Of a DNA stretch of 64,000 nt, positions 37,401 to 45,448 are shown piece by piece (position 1 is the first letter of the stretch; every line of letters starts with the position of its first letter). The notes beneath the pieces are model-generated. The model was not told where the DNA came from, ran no database searches, and saw only the letters and a program-made list of their open reading frames with translations. The position numbers and the translations under genes were made by a program. Source of the DNA: Kolteria novifilia (lineage in GTDB: Bacteria; Planctomycetota; Planctomycetia; Kolteriales; Kolteriaceae); contig CP036279.1 in NCBI GenBank assembly GCA_007748055.1, positions 7,192,001 through 7,256,000 of the forward strand, written 5' to 3'.

Positions 37401-37928
37401 ACGCTCGGGGGCTTCCTCGGGCTGGCGGCGGTCCACGAGTGGAGTGTGGCCGATCGCTACATGCCGGTCCAGAACCTCGACGTCCTGACGATCCTCGGTT
37501 TCGTCATCCTCGCGGGAGTGGTCGTCAACAACGCGATCCTGATCGTCTACCAGGCGCTCAACTTCATGAGCGGAACGTCCGAGGAAGGTGATGATGTCAG
37601 CCATTTGACACCGCGGGAAGCGATCGCCGAAAGCGTTCGCTCGCGGGTGCGGCCGATCTTGATGAGCACGCTCACTTCGGTCGGCGGCATGCTGCCGCTC
37701 GTGCTGATGCCCGGATCGGGTAGCGAACTCTATCGCGGACTGGGCGCGGTCGTCGTCGGCGGACTGGCCGTCTCGACCGTCTTCACGATGTTCCTGGTGC
37801 CGGTCATCTTGAGCGTCGTCTTCGATCTCTACCCCGTCACGAAGGAGGAGACCCACGAGCCTCCCGCGAGCGACGGCGAGTCGATTCACGTCGGCGCCAA
37901 GGAAGAACTGGCCCCGGAACTGGTGTGA
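34497..37928 (+). CDS. RND efflux pump inner-membrane subunit (HAE1 class)
   Basis: This 1143-residue RND permease starts at ATG 34497 with CGGAGGG upstream. The N-terminal MNLVRMSVQQPITI, periplasmic porter repeats, and the TM4 segment GMVVDNAIVVIENIFRHLEM with the conserved acidic residue are clear. The second half contains the TM10 block (ILAGVVVNNAILIVYQAL). It is about 100 residues longer than AcrB, owing to a loop near residues 500-660 and a charged C-terminal tail ending GAKEELAPELV. It is the partner of the adaptor at 33233 and lies under probable TetR control. The substrate is unknown. Confidence 0.9.
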   Translation: MNLVRMSVQQPITIAVGVILAVLAGVIAFDRVPVQMAPEVESVVISVATAWENASAEEIESDVIEEQEQRLGDISGLVSMTSTSQPGMGQIRLEFQTGTDIDDAMAEVDQKLSEVPSYPDGVDEPQIEDYDPESVDYIAWIGLASTDPDFDATTLYDFMDRRLRPRFERIPGVSQVGIRGAREAEVQVRVDPVALAQRGITYTDLIQAIQTSNENLSGGKLVDGKNEVRVRSVGRARDADYFGSMVVRRDPTGPIYLRDVAEIVYSHKEMTEWVRARGHRMPFFNFLLESGGNLLETMGAINAEIEELNAPGGLLEKHAEKLGLNGTFELVTTYDSTTYVNDAIGLVTSNILVGGLLATVTLLLFLRSLSTIGIIAVAIPISVMSSVVILVMLGRSMNIISLAGMAFAVGMVVDNAIVVIENIFRHLEMRKPIRQATIEGTNEVAGAVLASTLTTLVVFFPILLIQEQAGQLFRDIALAIMAAVGVSLLVSITVIPAAASLMLSAKRPAIPKSDRLASSSIGRFAQRAWQWLRAVSDLPRIVSGIVYRLTDGWVVRLSVIATFLGLTFVGIWWLMPPIDYLPKGNRNIVLGILIPPPGYSMDQLSTIGNRMEERVRPAWEIAGPQFGAEKYDDREGDIEDRRVPLPVGPGTDAEVLPPPVEHYFLVAWDGMVFQVAISQDKKKVVDALPLLNHAVAGEAAPDVIAFAFQAPLFQTGGTTGSAIKIDIAGDDLPTVSQSAGALLMRLFSKFGPTSVTPEPANFSLPTPELRVIPNDERLRDVGMNRRDVGLAVAASGDGIILPREFQVGGELKDLKIITKEALAEHPIDAMLQAPIATPGGRVLDLQSIAEVERVRVADQIKHVDRQRAVTLQFTPPPGLPLQDAIDEINAAVADLRASGAISPSVEINLAGSAGKLNEIKTALLGDGTVLGTITSSLFLAFLVVYLLMVVLFQSWVYPLVIMVSVPLATLGGFLGLAAVHEWSVADRYMPVQNLDVLTILGFVILAGVVVNNAILIVYQALNFMSGTSEEGDDVSHLTPREAIAESVRSRVRPILMSTLTSVGGMLPLVLMPGSGSELYRGLGAVVVGGLAVSTVFTMFLVPVILSVVFDLYPVTKEETHEPPASDGESIHVGAKEELAPELV

Positions 37929-37986
37929 AGAGAGATAGGGCAGATTGTCGTCGGTTGAAACCATCTCACCGTCTTGTTCCTCAACA

Positions 37987-38094
37987 CCTCTCCTTGGGGA
38001 GAGGTCGGCGAGCGCGGCAAGCCGGGTGAGGGGACGGCTCAAGCGATAGGACGACACGTCTGAGTGAAGCGTAGCCCTCTCCCGCGGGAGAGGG
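37987..38094. repeat. Intergenic hairpin repeats after RND gene
   Basis: Two strong palindromes lie between convergent genes. Arms CCTCTCC/GGAGAGG are at 37987-38004, followed by GTCGGCGAGCGCGGCAAG. Arms CCCTCTCCCG/CGGGAGAGGG form a perfect 20-bp palindrome at 38075-38094. They resemble widespread intergenic GAGAGG-type repeats and could end transcription from both sides, although no T-run follows. Confidence 0.5.
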
Positions 38095-38180
38095 GGACAT
38101 CTGACGAGATCTCCCTGGGAAAGAGGACTCCCGTCGCCAAGGTTGGCAACCCATTCAAGCGTCAAGAATGATCGCCTTCA

Positions 38181-38876
38181 TCAACGGCGGCAGACGATCG
38201 TCAACGCGGGCCCACCGTTGGGGTGATCGGGCTCCTCGTCGACGATCTCCAGGCGGCGAAAACCGGTCTCCGCGAGCATCCGCAGGAGGGCGTCGCGCGT
38301 CGGCCAGAACGAACGGGCCTGCATCCCGCTGAGCGGATCCTCCAGCCCGTACTCGCGATAGTGCTTGCCGCGATAACCCTGACGCCACGTCCACGCCTTC
38401 CATGTCGGGATGACGTGGGTCCACAGAAACATGTCGGCCTTGAGCGACGCGAGCCGGCGAAGCACGTCCCACGGTTCGGCGAGGTGATAGAGGAAGCCGA
38501 CGTTGACGATGGTGTCGAACGTCCCCCACTCGGCCGGATCGGCCTTCTCGACGTCGGCTTGAAGGAAGGTCGTGTTGGTCGAGCCGAGCATTCCCTGAAC
38601 CCACTTGGCCCGCTCGACGTTCTCCGCCCGGGCCTCGACCCCGACGACATGCTCGGCCATCTTGGCGATGGAGAATGTTTGCCCTCCCTCGAGACTCCCC
38701 AATTCCAGCACACGGCCGGGCTCGGGAAAACAGCGTCGGAAGTTCGGCAGCCGCTGATCGGCCTCGGGGTCATATCCCCCGCCGAAGCTTTCCCCATCGA
38801 TGGTGAATTGCGTCACCCACGGACCACGGGCCTCGAACGAGTCGTGGAGCGGGGACATGGTCGCGGTATCGGTCAT
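38181..38876 (-). CDS. SAM-dependent methyltransferase
   Basis: This 231-residue class I methyltransferase starts at the ATG at 38876, the last of three close in-frame ATGs (38897, 38885 and 38876); this one has AGGA at good spacing. Motif I is VLELGSLEGGQTF near residues 56-68, with VVGVEARAENVERAKW as motif post-I and NVGFLYHLAEPW as a motif similar to the class acting on small molecules or tRNA uridines. The methyl acceptor cannot be told. It stands alone between a convergent RND gene and the disrupted VgrG-like gene. Confidence 0.75.
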   Translation of the reverse strand: MTDTATMSPLHDSFEARGPWVTQFTIDGESFGGGYDPEADQRLPNFRRCFPEPGRVLELGSLEGGQTFSIAKMAEHVVGVEARAENVERAKWVQGMLGSTNTTFLQADVEKADPAEWGTFDTIVNVGFLYHLAEPWDVLRRLASLKADMFLWTHVIPTWKAWTWRQGYRGKHYREYGLEDPLSGMQARSFWPTRDALLRMLAETGFRRLEIVDEEPDHPNGGPALTIVCRR

Positions 38877-39081
38877 CGGCATCATCCTTGAACGCACGAA
38901 GATTCCCTTCGTCGGAGATCGAGGAGATAGTGTACATCAAGACTGATGTCTCCGCGAGAGGCATTGAAGAGGAGACCTTGCTCCTTGGCACGAGCCGACG
39001 AACACCCAACGGCGCCCGAAGAACCAGGAGACCCAACACAATGGAGCATCAGAGGGCAGGCATGCACCGGTTACTTCTTAG

Positions 39082-39313
39082 CTAAGATACCTCGATGATG
39101 GCATAGACGATGAAGAAGGCGACCATCGCCAAAACGAGACCAATCGCAATTTGCGCGACAAACACAAGGAACGCTTCCAAACTACTCGTCGCCTTCTGAA
39201 TCTTGGTGACGAGGAAGGCGTAGGGTAGCTTCCAGAAAACGCAGGTGATCGCGTTCGCGAAGCCGGTGACAAAGCAGCTCACTTCGGCGAAGAGGGAGAT
39301 GTAGTAGTAGGTA
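39082..39313 (-). pseudogene. C-terminal remnant of VgrG-membrane fusion, cut off by ISL3 element
   Basis: This 77-codon stretch encodes YYYISLFAEVSCFVTGFAN and, near the end, the strong membrane segment AQIAIGLVLAMVAFFIVYAI. It has no start of its own at the junction (a GTG at 39282 exists). If the IS at 39322-40895 and one copy of its target duplication are removed, the frame of the VgrG-like gene continues into it without a stop or shift. It is therefore the original C-terminus of that protein, giving a pre-insertion length of about 1009 residues. Confidence 0.85.
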
Positions 39314-40903
39314 ACAAGTTCGCCTCGTCTTCAGAATTTGTGGGTCGATGGTGGCTCGGGGAGGTTGCCGAGATTGTGATAGAGAGCGTATTTGAGGGTG
39401 CTGGGGTCGCGAAAGCCGTAGGAGCGGCGGGTCGTCAATTTGACCTTCAGATTCATTCCCTCGACGGCGCCCGCGGAAATCTCTCCTTTTGCCTCGAACC
39501 AATTGAAGATCTGCTCGGCGTGACGCTCGAGGGTTCGTGCCAGGTTGCGCATCGGTTCGATCCGTGTGCTCAAGGCCCGATCGAGCCACTCCTGGAAGAA
39601 GGATCCGATCCGCCAGGGAGCCTTGTAGTCCCAAAGCCGCTGGAAGTCTTCCTTCATCAGGTAGCACTTGACCGTCCTGAGGTTGTGCGTCAACAACTCG
39701 TTGAGACGAAGGACCTCCTTGCGTTTGAGGTTGCCGCGACGCTTGAGCAGCAGCCAACGCGTCCGCTTGAGCACCTCGAAGCCCTTGCGTTTGAGTTCGC
39801 GTGCCTCCTGGGCCCGCACCTTGTCGATCGCCTTGTTGAACAACTGCATGATGTGGAAGCGGTCGAGAATGTGCAGGGCCCCATTGGCCTCGCGAGCGAT
39901 GACCGACAGGTAGGCTTTCCACATGTCGCTGCAGATGTACTTCAGCCGCTCGGTTCGCCGCCTGCCGAAGAAGCGAAAGAAACGACCGAGCGTCTCCTTG
40001 GTCCGGTCTTGCCCGACCCAAAGCAGACGACGCGATCCGCGGTCGATCTGATAGACCAGGGTGAAGTACTGATGCCCCTTGCGGTAGGCGACCTCGTCGA
40101 TGCCGATCGCCTCGATCCCTTCCAGCTCGCGATGGCGGATTCCCCAGCAAACCGCCATTTTCACCGCACGAAAGACGGTGTGCCAACTCGTGCCGAAGAT
40201 CTCGGCGGTCTCACGCCAGCTCAAGCGTTTGGCCCAACGGGCCAGGAACCATTGGAAGCTCGACGTCGTTCGCTCCTTGCCCGACGCCCAGGGAATGCGT
40301 TCCACCTTCACCCCGCAAGCAGGGCATGCGACCCGCCGCGCCGCGTAGACGAACCAGACCGCCAGGCCCCACAACGGCACGTGCTGAAAACGGCGTTCCG
40401 GCAAGTGGTCGTACGTGCCGCCACGATTCCCGCAACCCGAACAGATCGGCCGGCTGCGACGCCGTGGGCGAACCCGAACCAGCAGTCCCTCTTTCGACGA
40501 ATCGGCCCAAGCCGCCGATTCGTAGACGAAACTCCCGTGACGCTCCAAGGCGTTGAGGATAACCTGAAGTCGCATCCCGTCTCTCGCGGCTGGCGTTTGA
40601 AGAAGTCCTTGCAAACTCCATCATGCGCCCCTCGAGAGCGGGATGCTCTTTTTTGGCCTCCTGCCGACTTCTCTCCTTTCCGCTTGACCAGTGGAACATC
40701 CTCCCCGCCAACGGCCAAGGAGGAGTCTTTGCCGGGCGACCGAAGCCGAGCCACGATGGCGAGGATGCAGGGCGAGCGAAGCGAGAAGACCAGGCAAAGC
40801 AGCAGCCGGACGCGGCCCTTGGCATACGGCGGTAACCTCCACTACCAAGCGGAACGGAGAATACACTCACCACCCACAGATTTGGCAATAGAGCCACAAG
40901 TTC
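39314..40903. mobile_element. ISL3-family insertion sequence with 8-bp target duplication
   Basis: The element covers 39322-40895 (1574 bp). The 8-bp sequence ACAAGTTC is present on both sides (39314-39321 and 40896-40903), the duplication length expected for ISL3. Ends are imperfect inverted repeats: GCCTCGTCTTCAGAATTTG and its continuation GTGGGT from the left, against GGCTCTATTGCCAAATCTG and GTGGGT from the right. A single transposase gene is inside, reading leftwards. The perfect duplication points to a recent insertion. Confidence 0.92.
39331..40575 (-). CDS. ISL3-family transposase
   Basis: This 414-residue transposase starts at the ATG at 40575 (MRLQVILNALERH); a start 39 bases upstream is less typical. 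The N-terminal zinc-binding region has CSGCGNRG and CPACGVKVERIPWA. An HTH segment (SWRETAEIFGTSWHTVFRAV) follows, then the DDE_Tnp_ISL3 catalytic domain: IGIDEVAYRKGHQY (first Asp), YICSDMWKAYLSV (second Asp) and a late Glu in GAVEGMNLKVK. Conserved HILDRFHIMQLFNKAIDKVR precedes the helical insertion. All expected parts are intact. The gene ends nine bases from the left end of the element. Confidence 0.93.
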   Translation of the reverse strand: MRLQVILNALERHGSFVYESAAWADSSKEGLLVRVRPRRRSRPICSGCGNRGGTYDHLPERRFQHVPLWGLAVWFVYAARRVACPACGVKVERIPWASGKERTTSSFQWFLARWAKRLSWRETAEIFGTSWHTVFRAVKMAVCWGIRHRELEGIEAIGIDEVAYRKGHQYFTLVYQIDRGSRRLLWVGQDRTKETLGRFFRFFGRRRTERLKYICSDMWKAYLSVIAREANGALHILDRFHIMQLFNKAIDKVRAQEARELKRKGFEVLKRTRWLLLKRRGNLKRKEVLRLNELLTHNLRTVKCYLMKEDFQRLWDYKAPWRIGSFFQEWLDRALSTRIEPMRNLARTLERHAEQIFNWFEAKGEISAGAVEGMNLKVKLTTRRSYGFRDPSTLKYALYHNLGNLPEPPSTHKF

Positions 40904-43693
40904 GAGTGAGTACCAGACGGTCTGCAGCATGAGCTTTCCCGTCTCGATCAAGAGAAGGATCGCCGCATCGTCCGACGAATAGTCACCTCCCGATTTGTGG
41001 TCGACCCAGTAGTTGGCGACCCGTTGGAGCACGGAGCCGACCAGAAAGAGAATCGCCAAGACCGCCGATGCGGTGGAGAGGGCGAGCGAACTGCTATAGA
41101 CCAAGCCCGATCCCGCGTTGAAATTGACCTTCGGTCCGTGGTGGATGTCGAACGACGGACCGTAGACGAAGTGGGACGAGGTGGCGAACGTCGATTTGCA
41201 TCTCCCTTGGACGGGGAGCCCAAGGAAAAGCGACGCTACGGAATTGATCGCAGACGACCACGCCTCGACGTCGGCGGCGTCGACGTCTCCCAAGTCGACG
41301 TCCGAAGCGACATCCGAGGCTTGATCCTCATCTTCCTCGGCGATCATGTTGCCGGGCAAGTTGAGGCCGACACCTCTGATGGCGGTGCCAAGATCCCTAC
41401 TGTAGGCGTCCAGGTTGTAGGCATTGCTCAGATGGAGAGCCTGGTCGTAGTTGATGGTTTGCCGCCGCGTATTGTCGTTGTCAAATTCGTCGTTGATGTC
41501 ATCGTCGTCTACCGCATCGTCGGCGATGTCATCGACTTCGTCGGCGACCACGTCGTCCGCCACTCCGACGGCGACCGCACTCGCGGCATTGATGAAGAGT
41601 AGCCCGACGAGGTTGAAGGTCGTGATGTTCTGGACCCCGTAGGTGAAGTCCTCGGAAACGCCGATGGTGCCGTACTCATGCATGCCGAGCACCATCTCCA
41701 TATCGCTCGAATAGCTGGATTCCGACGTCGAACTGGAGGCGAGGAGATCGCCCACCACTCCCGAGACCGAACTCGTTGACGAGGTCGATGCGTCGGAGGA
41801 ACTCGAGTCGGTCGAGGTTGAACCAGTCGATGACGAGTCCGTCGAACTTGTCGCCGAACTGCTACCCAAGAGGCCGCTCGTGCTTTGCGCGTCGGTCGAC
41901 TGGCTGACTCGTTGTTGGACGCTTTGAAAGACATCGGTCGACGTGGAGGCGTTGCGGTCGGCCGTGTTCTTTCGCGACTGCGAGACGTCGGGGTTGACCT
42001 CCTCGAAGATGCTCCCACCGAGATATCGACCGTGGTGCTGGCTGATGTTCGACTGAGCGGAACCACCCGTGTTGTCATAGGCGTTGTGACCTCCCGACTG
42101 GCTCATGTCGTTGGACGACGAGAGTTTCAGGTGACTGGCGAGATCGTCGGAGGTGATGCTCGTCGACTCGCTCTCGTTCACCAACCCCGCGGAGCGGTAG
42201 ACCGTCTGATGGCTCTCATCCGGCAAGTTCTGCGGATGGGAGTTCTTCGCGTTGTGCATCGAGTGTTCGACGTAGGGTCGTTCGGGGTCGTGTTGGTAGA
42301 AGTTGACGACCACTTCGTCGCCGACGCGTGGCAGGTGGACGTGGCCGCGTTTGCTCCCCGCCCACGCATGCCCGACCCGCAACCAGCACGACTCGTTGTC
42401 GTCGGCGTCGTCGCTCCAAGAGAACTGCACCCGCACCCGTCCGTACTTGTCGACGTGGGGATACCCCTGCCGTGGCCCGACCACGGTGGCGGCTTCCGGG
42501 CCGGCGTTCGGTCGAGCGATCGTGACTTGCGGCCGAAAAGGCACACTCGTCGGCTGGGCCTGGAACTCGTTGCGGTAGAAGTCGGGCTGGTCGTCCTCCT
42601 CGACGAGCACGGGTTGATAGGCGTCGTGAACGACTTGCTTCAGCAGGAACGATCCCTCGCCCTGGGGAGTACGTCTCGTCTTGAGCACGCGTCCAGGCGT
42701 AAGCAGGCCGATATCGCTGGTCCCATCGATCGCGATGCTCTGGGAAGCGTTGCGCTGGACCAAGAGACTCGTCAGCCGCTTGCCCTCGACAAAGACCTCT
42801 TGAAGTTGTTGGCGCTGTTCCTCCCCCATTGAGCCGATCTCATCGAACCAGTGCGCGAAGTTAACCCCGTGCTCGTCGACTTTGATGTCGCGGTTGGTGC
42901 CGGAGACGACTTTCTGACTTTCGTCGCCTAGAAGGAAGTGTTCGAGCAAGGGCTGGGCGGCCCCGACGAGTTGGTCGCGAAGCTGGAAGGAGAGGTCTTG
43001 CAAGCTGACCTTTCCCGCCGTGACCTCTCGATTGACCCGCCACGATCGAATGGTGCCGGTCGCTCGATTCCCGCCGGAGTGAGGCGAGTACTCCCACGCA
43101 TCCTCCGTGATGTTGGGGACTTGAACCATCTGGTCGTAGAGGACGAGCCGATGGGAGTTCTCGTCGTGGGCCCAGCCGTAGTAGATGCCACTCTCTTGCA
43201 GAATTCGCTGGAGGAAGCTGAAGGTCGACTCGCGGTACTGGACGCGATCACTTTGCGTCGGGTAGGTGTCGAGCAGACGCGACTCGACGTCGATGCCGGC
43301 CTGCTTCAGCAATCGCTGGACGATATCGACCACGGTCTTCTGCTGGAAGACACGGCTACGACGATCCTTGGTGAGGAGCCACAGTTTGGGCACGAGCACG
43401 GCTTGATAGCTCGTCACGACGTCGGTCGAACGACCTCGGGTGAGTTGGGCGACGATGCCATTGAGGTGTCGCGTCGTCTGGCCCGGAAGATCGATGGTCA
43501 GGGTGGCCGATTGGCCGAGCAGTTTCTCGAAGGGGATGCTCACGTCGTTGGGCGCGAGGAGTTCCACGTTGAACTGGAAGAGATCCGAAATCGCCTCCCG
43601 GCCACGGAACCGATGGACGGCCAGTGAACCGTTCGCCAACGGCGTCCGCAATTGGATGCGGCGTTGGTCCGTTTGCAGGGCGACAGTAGCCAT
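40896..43693 (-). pseudogene. VgrG/TssI-like spike protein with membrane extension, truncated by ISL3
   Basis: The first 932 residues of a VgrG-family protein. About residues 1-380 are the gp27/gp44-like part, with LQRILQESGIYYGWAHDE near residue 165. An OB-fold gp5-like needle base follows at about residues 404-500 (KYGRVRVQFSW, SCWLRVGHAWAG, LPRVGDEVVVNFYQHDPERP). After it comes a Ser/Thr-rich linker (about residues 590-660), an Asp-rich patch (about 711-735), and hydrophobic segments including STASAVLAILFLVGSVL near residue 870. Translation would now run through the IS in a foreign frame to a stop at 40211. No other type VI secretion gene is in the window. Confidence 0.82.
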
Positions 43694-43714
43694 CGGTACA
43701 GTCCCAGGTTTACT

Positions 43715-43744
43715 TCGTTAGTCTCGGAAAGCGCGTCTTGTCAA
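43715..43744 (-). promoter_or_regulatory. Candidate promoter of the VgrG-like gene
   Basis: On the minus strand TTGACA (43744-43739) is followed 18 bp later by TAACGA (43720-43715), 22 bp before the ATG. The -35 is perfect and the -10 is weak. Confidence 0.4.
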
Positions 43745-43835
43745 TGACTGATACGAGGGAGACAGGCGATCAGTGGGAATGAAGTGCTTTCGAAGCGACC
43801 GCTGCTTGGCAATCGTTGGTGCAATTGTTTCCTGG

Positions 43836-43890
43836 GGCTTACGCCACCAGGCTACGTGCTGGCGTCGCTTCGCGACTAAGGAATTTGGAC
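43836..43890. repeat. Repeat module bordering the tandem array
   Basis: GGGGCTTACGCCACCAGGCTACGTGC followed by TGGCGTCGCTTCGCGACTAAGG. Parts of it (CACGTAGCC-type and the GC-TTCGCG-GC hairpin) recur inside the array to the right and near 51827. Confidence 0.45.
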
Positions 43891-43900
43891 CGGGGGCCGG

Positions 43901-45431
43901 TCACAAGACAAACGTTCTGCGATCACCATTCCCGCCGGCGTTGGACGGGGCGACCTCTTCAGCCGCGAAGCGGCGCCAGCACGTAGCCTGGTACGTCAGC
44001 GCCAGGTAGACGTCATCCCATGATTCCGAGCCCTGAAAGGGCGGCAGCTTGCCAAGGGTCTCTTGTGGCTGCGCCACCCAGATTGGCGAGCAATCTGGGC
44101 CACCCGTCGATCACAAGACAAACGTTCTGCGATCACCATTCCCGCCGGCGTTGGACGGGGCGACCTCTTCAGCCGCGAAGCGGCGACAGCACGTAGCCTG
44201 GTACGTCAGTGCCAGGTAGACGTCATCCCATGATTCCGAGCCCTGAAAGGGCGACAGCTTGCCAAGGGGCTCTTGTGGCTGCGCCACCCAGATTGGCGAG
44301 CAATCTGGGCCACCCGTCGGTCACAAGACAAACGTTCTGCGATCACCATTCCCGCCGGCGTTGGACGGGGCGAACTCTTCAGCCGCGAAGCGGCGCCAGC
44401 ACGTAGCCTGGTACGTCAGTGCCAGGCAGACGCCATCCCATAATTCCGAGCCCTGAAAGGGCGACAGCTTGCCCAGGGTCTCTTGTGGCTGCGCCACCCA
44501 GATTGGCGAGCAATCTGGGCCACCCGCCAAGGGTCTCTTGTGGCTGCGCCACCCAGATTGGCGAGCAATCTGGGCCCCCCGTCAAGGGTCTCTTGTGGCT
44601 GCGCCACCCAGATTGGCGAGCAATCTGGGCCACCCGCCAAGGGTCTCTTGTGGCTGCGCCACCCAGATTGGCGAGCAATCTGGGCCACCCGTCGGTCACA
44701 AGACAAACGTTCTGCGATCACCATTCCCGCCGTCGTTGGACGGGGCGACCTCTTCAGCCGCGAAGCGGCGCCAGCACGTAGCCTGGTACGTCAGTGCCAG
44801 GTAGACGTCATCCCATGATTCCGAGCCCTGAAAGGGCGACAGCTTGCCAAGGGGCTCTTGTGGCTGCGCCACCCAGATTGGCGAGCAATCTGGGCCACCC
44901 GTCAAGGGTCTCTTGTGGCTGCGCCACCCAGATTGGCGAGCAATCTGGGCCACCCGCCGGTCACAAGACAAACGTTCTGCGATCACCATTCCCGTCTTCG
45001 TTGGACGGGGCGACCTCTTCAGCCGCGAAGCGGCGCCAGCACGTAGCCTGGTACGTCAGTGCCAGGTAGACGTCATCCCATGATTCCGAGCCCTGAAAGG
45101 GCGACAGCTTGCCCAGGGTCTCTTGTGGCTGCGCCACCCAGATTGGCGAGCAATCTGGGCCACCCGCCAAGGGTCTCTTGTGGCTGCGCCACCCAGATTG
45201 GCGAGCAATCTGGGCCACCCGTCGGTCACAAGACAAACGTTCTGCGATCACCATTCCCGTCGTCGTTGGACGGGGCGACTTCTTCAGCCGCGAAGCGGCG
45301 ACAGCACGTAGCCTGGTACGTCAGTGCCAGGTAGACGTCATCCCACAATTTCGAGCCCCGAAAGGGCGACAGCTTGCCAAGGGTCTCTTGTGGCTGCGCC
45401 ACCCAGATTGGCGAGCAATCTGGGCCACCCT
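43901..45431. repeat. Hierarchical tandem repeat array, six large units with nested 55-bp blocks
   Basis: Large units begin with TCACAAGACAAACGTTCTGC at 43901, 44111, 44321, 44696, 44961 and 45226, so the periods are 210, 210, 375, 265 and 265 bp. The differences are exact multiples of 55 bp: each unit is about 155 bp plus one to four copies of a 55-bp block (1, 1, 4, 2, 2, 1 copies). Each 55-bp block contains the perfect hairpin CCCAGATTG-GCGAG-CAATCTGGG and the smaller GTGGC-TGC-GCCAC. The 155-bp part has further hairpins (GCCGC/GCGGC, GCCCT-GAA-AGGGC, CCTGG/CCAGG). No frame is conserved because 55 is not a multiple of three; it is not coding. Confidence 0.93.
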
Positions 45432-45448
45432 GACACGATGCGATCGTC

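Noticed and set aside
38770-39039. 89-codon minus-strand frame between methyltransferase and VgrG remnant
   Set aside because: No motif, overlaps the methyltransferase start and has no ribosome-binding site.
40211-40895. C-terminal 228 residues of the long VgrG frame
   Set aside because: They are read in a foreign frame inside the IS transposase; the true C-terminus is at 39082-39313.
39340-40932. 530-codon plus-strand frame across the ISL3 element
   Set aside because: Shadow of the transposase that also crosses the IS boundary.
43901-45431. CRISPR-like array or a repeat-protein gene
   Set aside because: Units are contiguous without unique spacers and too long for CRISPR. Frames in all six readings are open by composition only, and the 55-bp period breaks any frame.
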